From Siphonodentalium dalli (taxonomy: Eukaryota > Mollusca > Scaphopoda > Gadilida > Siphonodentaliidae): a stretch of DNA of 64,000 nt. Shown here piece after piece: positions 57,302-64,000 of the stretch; the first letter of the stretch is position 1; each line of letters opens with the position of its first letter. The stretch lies in the NCBI GenBank assembly GCA_032622095.1, contig CP136063.1, positions 87,517,980-87,581,979 of the forward strand, in the 5' to 3' direction. Position numbers and translations under genes: made by a program. The notes under the pieces were generated by a model. It saw only the letters and a program-made list of their open reading frames with translations, was not told the DNA's origin and made no database searches.

Positions 57302-57563
57302 TTAACCCTTTGATGACTGGAGCTTCCTGAAATTTTGTGAAAACCCTGCGCTAATACATTCTCTTATATATGCGAGTCGCCCATAGGGCGCCTCACATAT
57401 ATAAGAGAATGCATTGGCCTAACAATATTTACCTTGACCTTGTAAGCCAGTGCATTCTCTTATATATGCGAGGCTCCCTATGGGAGACTTGCATATATAA
57501 GAGAATGCACTGGCACAGGGTCTTTAATGGTGCACCAGCGCAACTCCCATCATGAAAGAGTTA
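57302..57563. mobile_element. T2-type double-hairpin MITE, complete
   Basis: TTAACCCTTTGATGACTGGA to CCATCATGAAAGAGTTAA. The first hairpin centre is CGCCCATAGGGCG (57378-57390) and the second CTCCCTATGGGAG (57474-57486). Confidence 0.8.
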
Positions 57564-57835
57564 AGCTCACCTGTCCCATTAGAATCTACTTGTCACCCAG
57601 ATCCAGTGACATGTGAACATTTCGAGCCCTGGCATGAACACTGGCTATACCAAGGACCAGCTTTAAAGTTCCAAATCGTGAAAATTCACTTCTTCATATT
57701 CCTACATTAGGGAGATGTTGACTGTCGTTATGTCATGAATGTTGAAGTTCAACTAGGTAACATCTTAGCATCAGATTTCTGCACACAATGTGGTAATTAT
57801 ACTGAAAATGAATTCATGACTCCAGTCATTTATTC

Positions 57836-58001
57836 ATTTTCATTATAATTACCACGTTGTTTGCATCGTTCACAGAGCACATTGGTGTATTTTGCACTAA
57901 TCGATGGCTCAAAGTAATTCATTTGTTGCATATATTCTGTTGAGTTTAAAAGGAGATGGTCCCATAAATGGCCGGATTTAGTGTACAGTCCCCCTTTAAT
58001 C
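57836..58001. repeat. Dispersed repeat shared with 10830-10990
   Basis: ttcattataattaccacgtt to gtacagtccccctttaa. Confidence 0.5.
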
Positions 58002-58036
58002 AAGACACTCCTCAGGAGTTTTCGAACACTGCCTGG

Positions 58037-58507
58037 TTAAAGGCCCACTTAATTTTCGAGTCACCAATTATTTTTTTTATAGCGCCTTGATATACGGTTT
58101 TAATGACAGTCTAAGACATAAAATATGATCAAAATACTATAATTTGTCACCAGAAGGTGCCCATAGAGAAATAGAAAACAGCTGAAATCATAAAAAGATT
58201 CCCCCCCCCCATTATGGCTCCCAGAATGCAACAAAAATGTATTTTCAATGGAAGGGGAATAACTTTATCTTTAAAATATAGAGTTATTCCCCATCAATTG
58301 AAAATAATACACTTTGCACAACAAAACCAGATGAAACTTAAGCACAAAAGTACGTTGGTAACTCAACAAAAACAACATTTTCACAGTTTATTACACCGGA
58401 TAAGTTGATAATACAATGTTTTGGAGCTTCCTCTTTCAAATGGTATATAATATGGCACATGTTTTATATATGTGATCTGGGGGTTCGAAAATTAAGTGGG
58501 CCTTTAA
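58037..58507. mobile_element. P-family TTAA MITE, 471 bp, intact
   Basis: TTAAAGGCCCACTTAATTTT and its inverted end before TTAA (58504-58507). It holds the unoccupied site aacttaagcacaaa that the A-B-A-B-A array fills in the 12816-16783 copy. Confidence 0.8.
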
Positions 58508-58623
58508 GAACCACAAAATAGACTACTCACGTAAAAGTTATAACATCAGAGGACAATTTCATTGAGAGGAAAGTTAAAGAAGCCACTGAAATTAAGAGGC
58601 AGGGATGGCGGACTGGAGCTCCC

Positions 58624-58754
58624 TTCATCGGAAAGCTATCAGTGAGAGCTTTCTGATGAATGGCAACAAGCCATATTTACGACTAAATCCTGAAAATTTA
58701 CCCATAATTCTGCTGTGGTTATTTCTGCTGTCGATTATTTATGGCATTACTGTA
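58624..58754. repeat. PAL foldback, right portion
   Basis: tcatcggaaagctatcagtg to tatggcattactgta. Confidence 0.6.
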
Positions 58755-58757
58755 CAT

Positions 58758-58842
58758 CTTTAACCCTTTCCATCATAAATACTCATTGATGAGTAATTCC
58801 ATTAGGAAATGTTCAGATAATAAGTTTAACAAACTCCATAGG
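58758..58842. repeat. V-family left end
   Basis: ttaaccctttccatcataaa, then actcattgatgagtaattcc, lost after about 58838. Confidence 0.5.
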
Positions 58843-58951
58843 TCAAGGCAAGGTGATGTCATGGAAATGGTCCAACAATCGCTGAACACCGTAGATGATA
58901 GAGAAACAGTCCCGAACTGTGAACACATCTGCAGTACTTCAATTAAATATA
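58842..58951 (+). other. Exon-like segment of unknown affiliation
   Basis: The frame VMEMVQQSLNTVDDRETVPN continues to CEHICSTSIKYR and lies between ccatag and gtacat. It is less repeat-like than its surroundings. It could be an exon of a neighbouring gene or chance; no family is recognised. Confidence 0.2.
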
Positions 58952-59039
58952 GGTACATTATTGAAATTTACAAAAATTTAACCTTAATTTGTTTTATATA
59001 TTTTTTTTAAGGGGAGTATGAAAAATATGTTTCTTATTC

Positions 59040-59236
59040 ATGACTGGAGCTTCCTCACATTTTGCGAAAACCTTGTGCCAATGCATTCTCTAATATATGC
59101 GCATCTCCCATAGGGAGCCTCGCATATATAGGATAATACATCGGCCTAACAATAATTTACTTGACCTTGTTAGCCAGTGCATTCTCTTATATATGTGAGG
59201 CTTGCTCCAGCATAACTCCTGTCATGAAAGGGTTAA
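59040..59236. mobile_element. T2-type double-hairpin MITE, degraded
   Basis: catgactggagcttcctcac to ctgtcatgaaagggttaa; the second hairpin has lost its right arm. Confidence 0.65.
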
Positions 59237-59252
59237 GATACATTGTTTTCAA

Positions 59253-59372
59253 TTCATACGTAATGCCACTTGATTGTCTATTTTAAGAGCAATATTTTTC
59301 ATTGTTGAACATTGTCATACGTAATGCCACTTGATTGTCTATTTTAAGAGCAATATTTTTCATTGTTGAAAG
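59253..59372. repeat. Direct duplication, about 62 bp, two copies
   Basis: catacgtaatgccacttgat through tttttcattgttgaa occurs twice in a row, essentially identical. Confidence 0.8.
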
Positions 59373-59389
59373 GCATGTTAATGTCATGG

Positions 59390-59576
59390 ACCATAGGTCG
59401 TTTGTTGAACATATTATCTCAACATTTCCCACCAGTGAATAGGGATCATTCTGCTCTTGTGTTTTCTATCTGTTGTCTGCTTTTATTGCCTGAACACCCT
59501 CCGAATGAATAGTAGACTATTCCAATTAATACTTTTATAACTGAATGGGAGAATCCATTCAGTATAGAAAGGGTTA
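59390..59576. repeat. V-family right part
   Basis: ggtcgtttgttgaacatatt, caccctccgaatgaatagta and the end cagtatagaaagggttaa. Confidence 0.6.
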
Positions 59577-59727
59577 AACTCTTTTCAGGCCAGACCAATT
59601 CAATTTACTGGATTTCTCTAATATAACAAAATTGCTTGATTTACATCCCCTCCCGACCCTATTTTTAGTCCCCTTCTCAATTTTGTATTTATTTGGATAT
59701 CTTCTATGAAAACTTTTTTCTCATGCC

Positions 59728-60066
59728 TTAACCCTTTACCCAACAGAAGGGCCCTGTGCCAATGCATTCTCTTATATATGCGAGTCGACCATAGGTCGCC
59801 TCGCATATATAAGAGAATGCATTGGCTTAACACATTAAAAATTATAAAATTGTTAAAGAATGTAAGAAAAAATGGCCAATGGTCGACTCGCATATATAAG
59901 AGAATGCATTGGCACAGGGCATAACTGTAACTATCACAATGTGGTCAAGGAGCCGGTTCCAATGATATCCATATTTGTATGGTTCTATTGAGACAGACCG
60001 AAGATATTTTAGGCTGTTGAAGCTTTATTTGGCCGGTTTTGGCCGGTTTGTTGGGTAAAGGGTTAA
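59728..60066. mobile_element. TTAA-flanked T1 MITE, second copy
   Basis: Same ends and first hairpin as 3272-3671; part of the second hairpin's left arm is deleted. Confidence 0.8.
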
Positions 60067-60595
60067 CTGTCAAATTACCTTTCAATGACCCATTAATCAG
60101 TTTATTATGATCAAATTGTCAATCTAAATCACCTGATATAAGATAGGATACTGCTTCAATGTGTAGAACTGTCCATGACCATTTATGTTAGGAAGAATAC
60201 AAAATAAAATTTGTCCTCCCGCCAGCTGCTCCCGCCCCATTTTTCTCAAAAAGTTGGATGTAAATCTAGCAAATTTATTTATATTGGCCTAACATTGAAT
60301 ATTTCTTTAGGGTACTACTCGTCAATGAGTATTCAGTAAAGAGATGGTTAAAACAAGATATCTTAATTTTTTAATGTGAATTTGTTTGACTCGTCAAACA
60401 CTTTGACATCTTTCTGATCATATTACATAAATGCATGGTGTGTTGAAGATATGTCACAGCTTGGGACCGTTTCTTTATCATCTCCAGTGTTCAGCAATTG
60501 TCGGACTTCCATTTCCATGACATCAAATTTAACACTGACTTCCATTCAAAATTTGATCTATACCGGTGTACATGTGCAGTATATTGTTTTTCATG
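60067..60595. other. 3' flank with a V-end fragment
   Basis: ctcgtcaatgagtattcagt near 60308-60352 is a V terminus. No gene is seen in the rest. Confidence 0.35.
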
Positions 60596-61415
60596 CCTGA
60601 GTTTAGTGTGCCTGTCATTTGCAGAATGAGGTCCCCAGAGGGTGAATTTAGTGACGCTATCCCTCATTGCATTTACCTATTTGATAAAATTGGGAAAATT
60701 AAATCACCTTGTGTTGTATAAGGTACAATACTGCATCAATTTCTAGAACTGACCATTTGTGTTAGCCAGCCCTAATTTAATTGGTCCGCCAGCCCTAATT
60801 TTCAAATAAAGTTGGATGAGAATCTAGTGATTTATTTATATTGGTCTAAACAAGCCTGAGTTTAATGTGCCTGTCATTTGCAGAATGAGGTCCCCAGAGG
60901 GTGAATTTAGTGACGCTATCCCTCAGTGGGCTAGCATCACCAAATTCACCCTCTGGGGGACCTCATTCTGCATGGCCTCATCTGCTATGAAAGACATAGG
61001 CTCAATCTGAAGTTCCCAAATGGTGAATATTGTGATGTACAACCATTGGGAACCTCGATTATGTATGCAATGTGTCATCTGCGAATTTGAGGATATAGAG
61101 AAACTAAATTAAATAAGAAATCAATTCTATGTGAAGAAGTTTCTATAGAAAGTTGATAATAAAGAATCTTTCCAGAGAAGATGAGACCTAAGCAGAATGA
61201 GGTTCCTAGAGGGTGAATTTAGTGATGCTAGCCCACTATGCGGGATAGTAGCACTAAATTCACCCTCTGGGGACCTCATTCTGCTTACACCTCAGCAGAA
61301 TGAGGTTCCCAGAGGATGAATTTGGTGATGCTAGCCCACTATGCGGGGTAGCATCACTAAATTCACCCTCTGGGGACCTCATTCTGCAAATGACAGGCAC
61401 AATAAACTCAGGCTT
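60596..61415. mobile_element. N-prime cluster: N-related hairpins with a different TIR
   Basis: gcctgagtttagtgtgcctg (60597) and caagcctgagtttaatgtgc (60850) begin two partial copies; gcacaataaactcaggctt (about 61398-61416) is the inverted end. The palindromes use the N core cagaatgaggtccccagagg at 60624, 60884, 61194 and 61288. Confidence 0.6.
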
Positions 61416-61448
61416 ATTGTTTTTCCACAATGGTTGAATGCACTGGGA

Positions 61449-61640
61449 CAAGCCTTGAAATAGTGTGTCTGTCATTTGCAGAATGACCTCTGGGAACCTC
61501 ATTCTGCTGAGGTGTAAGCAGAATGAGGTCCCCAGAGGGTGAATTTGGTGATGCTAGCCCGATATGCGGGGTAGCATCACTAAATTCACCCTCTGGGGAC
61601 CTCATTCTGCAAATGACAGACACCCTATTTCAAGGCTTGG
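61449..61640. mobile_element. N-family copy with internal deletion
   Basis: CAAGCCTTGAAATAGTGTGT to TTTCAAGGCTTG; most of the first hairpin is lost. Confidence 0.7.
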
Positions 61641-61705
61641 TTGTATGCACTGGGACTAAGAGTCTGTCAGACTTGTTCCATTTATTTATTATGATATGAT
61701 TATGT

Positions 61706-61894
61706 TTAGCCCTTTCTGTACTAATTACTCATTGACGAGTAGTTATCCCTTAGGAAATTTTCAGATAATAAGTTCAACAAATGACCAGACTGCTGTCTGC
61801 TAATTTCTCCTGGACACCAAATGAATAATAGACTATTCCAATGTATACTTTTATAACTGAACGGAAGAATCCATTTAGTATAGAAGGGGGTTAA
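61706..61894. mobile_element. V-family MITE, short form
   Basis: ttagccctttctgtactaat to agtatagaagggggttaa, 189 bp; the left TTAA has mutated to TTAG. Confidence 0.65.
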
Positions 61895-61944
61895 AGCTCT
61901 ACAAAAGTCATCTACAGATTGATTCGTCTGTAATATTAGTATTT

Positions 61945-62155
61945 ATTGTTCATCTGCAATTTTGTCCGAGACCATCCGTTTGACCACGTGTTTCTGAGTC
62001 ACATTTAATCTCGAGAAATAACAAATTTCAAAAATTTATATCTGATAACTCTGAACTTTGATGGGTGTGTTCCTCGACTTGAATCAAATATTTTTTACCC
62101 CCGAAGCCAAAGAAATAGTAATTTGAGAGCATTAGTTCGGATAATGCATCTTTAA
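61945..62155. repeat. S-family right part
   Basis: tctgcaattttgtccgagac to ggataatgcatctttaa. Confidence 0.6.
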
Positions 62156-62296
62156 ACTGCATTTTAGTTAAAAATGAACTGCATTTATAAATTTAATTCA
62201 GGTGGTACATCATTTGAGGACATTAATTTAGTGTATCGTGATATGTATCATATCATTGATCATGTATCTTAATTCATATCATGACAATGGGTATTG

Positions 62297-62766
62297 TTAA
62301 CCTTTTCTATACTAAATACTCATTGACATGTACAGCAATGCTCTAAATAATCGACTCATTAACCACAGCAGAATTATGGGTAATTTTTCAGGATTTATTT
62401 GGAAATATGGCTTGTTGCCATTCATCGGAAAGCTTTCAGTGAGAGCTTTCCGATGAATGGCAACAAGCCATATTTCCGACTAAATCCTGAAAAATTACCT
62501 ATAATTCTGCTGTGGTTAAAGAGTCGATTACTTAGAGCATTACTGTAGTTCCCTTAGGAAATGTTCAGACAATGTTTGTTGCACTTACATGTATTATCTG
62601 AATATTTTCCACAGATGAAAATGAATCCTTCTGCACTTGTACTATCTTTTCGCCATACTGGCGTCTGCTCATTTTACCTGAATATCCCTCCGAATGAATA
62701 ATAGACTCTTCCAATGTATACTTTTATAACTGAATGGAAGAATCCATTTAGTATAGAAAGGGTTAA
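62297..62766. mobile_element. V-family TTAA MITE hosting a PAL insertion
   Basis: ttaaccttttctatactaaa and ttagtatagaaagggttaa are the ends; PAL interrupts it at 62331-62547. Confidence 0.75.
62331..62547. mobile_element. PAL foldback MITE, best-preserved copy
   Basis: TACAGCAATGCTCTAAATAA to AGAGCATTACTGTA. The two arms of about 105 bp are almost perfectly complementary, meeting at ggaaagctttcagtgagagc. Confidence 0.85.
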
Positions 62767-62911
62767 AGCCCTATATAATTCATCTACAGATTGATTTGTC
62801 TGTAATATTAGTATTTATTTCAATTTCCATGTATCGTCACCAATCGCAAGCTCTGCTTTATAACATAACACATGTGTTAATAATAAAAGTGCCAATGGAA
62901 GGTAAGCACAG

Positions 62912-63358
62912 CCAAGCCTGAATATAGTGTGTCTGACATTTGAAGAATGAGGTCCCCATAAGGTGAATTTAGCGTCACCAACTTTACCCTCTGGGAACCT
63001 CATTCTGCTTAGGCCTCAACTGCTATGGGAGACCTACATTTAGGATCAGATTGAAGTTCATTTCCCCAGTTGAAATTGCTGATGTTCACCTGTTTGTCAC
63101 CTCGATTATAGTTTTGATTATTGCATTCTATCTTCTGCAAATTAGGGTATATAGAAACTGAACAGAAGGGAACAAGTACTAAAAAAAACATTTTAAATTG
63201 AGACAAAAGAAACTTCTCAGAAGATGAGGCCTAAGCAAAATGAGGCTCACAGAGAGTGAATTTGGTGATGCTAGCCTGCTGAGCGAGGTAGTATCACTAA
63301 ATTCACCCTCTTGGGACCTCATTCTGCAAATGTCAGACACACAATTTCCATGCTTGAG
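62912..63358. mobile_element. N-prime element split into two hairpin halves
   Basis: caagcctgaatatagtgtgt at the left and acacaatttccatgcttg at the right enclose hairpin halves at 62945-63008 and 63236-63330, with about 220 bp of other DNA between. Confidence 0.55.
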
Positions 63359-63746
63359 CACAGCTATCTGAACTCTGCTCTATCTTGTCATATTTATACT
63401 GTAGTAATCATAACAAATTTAACAAAGTTTTTGTCTGACTCCCATAGAAATCTCCCTGATTGCCATTTTCAAAACTTAACAGGTCTGTTGGGAATCCATT
63501 GTGAACATTATTTCCAAGGCAAATATGTAAAATAAAATTACAAAATCACATTTTTACTTATTTATTTTGAAACTTCATTTTACTTTGCATAATTTGTTAC
63601 AGCATGTCTACTACCTTACTTGACTATCTGCACTTACACTGTTGTTTCTTCTACGATGATGTACATATCATGTGACCTCTATATTTATATATAACAAATC
63701 ATCCTGCTCATATGCTGTGATTTCGTTACATTAAACATTTAAAAGA

Positions 63747-64000
63747 TGGGATTATCTGTTCCGAGATAACGTTTTATAGTTTCCGGGGTATAAAAATATG
63801 AATTGAAGATACCTGTCAGGAAACTCTTTTATCAATTAATATTGATTATATATTGATAATTTCGTATATCAATTGGGACATTTTTTCCTTACTAATTTTA
63901 TAACAGAGCATCAAAACGTTCACACGATTTCTAATAGAGATGAGTTTTTCCACTCTCTACCCTAGATGTCCCAATTTTATTGATTGTATTATACCAGAAA
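63747..64000. mobile_element. MITE related to 1663-2191, truncated by the window edge
   Basis: tttaaaagatgggattatct is a degraded form of the TIR; atcaattaatattgattata and the interior match the 1663-2191 copy. Confidence 0.5.

Overview
This is nuclear DNA from an animal, most likely a marine invertebrate. It is AT-rich, has long GT-AG introns and is packed with short non-autonomous transposons; I see no bacterial operon structure. The phylum cannot be fixed from the sequence. The only intact gene is on the + strand. It encodes a 709-residue myotubularin-related pseudophosphatase of the MTMR10/11/12 group. I assembled 14 coding exons between 9385 and 57048. Every junction is GT-AG, every splice phase closes, and the product is collinear with the vertebrate family from the PH-GRAM domain to the C-terminal 3-PAP region. 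At the active-site loop the catalytic Cys and Arg are replaced by Glu376 and Tyr382, so the protein should be an adaptor rather than an enzyme.

Layout: 1-9230 is 5' flanking DNA with TTAA-flanked MITEs and a decayed minus-strand gene copy (about 4420-6330). 9231-9384 is the immediate 5' region. 9385-57048 is the gene, whose exons add up to only 2130 nt of a 47.7 kb span. 57049-64000 is 3' flanking DNA, almost entirely repeats. Introns and flanks hold: at least eight MITE families bounded by TTAA (piggyBac-like target sites); a double-hairpin family with 8-bp target duplications (hAT-like); a long foldback family bounded by TA (Tc1/mariner-like); a 1.27 kb element with 102-bp nearly perfect terminal inverted repeats (MULE-like); a tRNA-derived SINE; non-LTR retrotransposon remnants; a tandem A-B-A-B-A array with a 1342-bp period; and about 28 copies of a roughly 160-bp tandem unit in the last intron.

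The unusual content is mostly in the repeats. Their insertions are nested, so relative ages can be read. One hairpin module occurs inside families with different ends, and its central base pairs change in compensating pairs. Transposon sequence appears to supply the splice donor of exon 10. I found no second intact protein gene, no convincing stand-alone tRNA or rRNA gene, and no CRISPR array. Most of the short ORFs arise from palindromic or tandem repeats.
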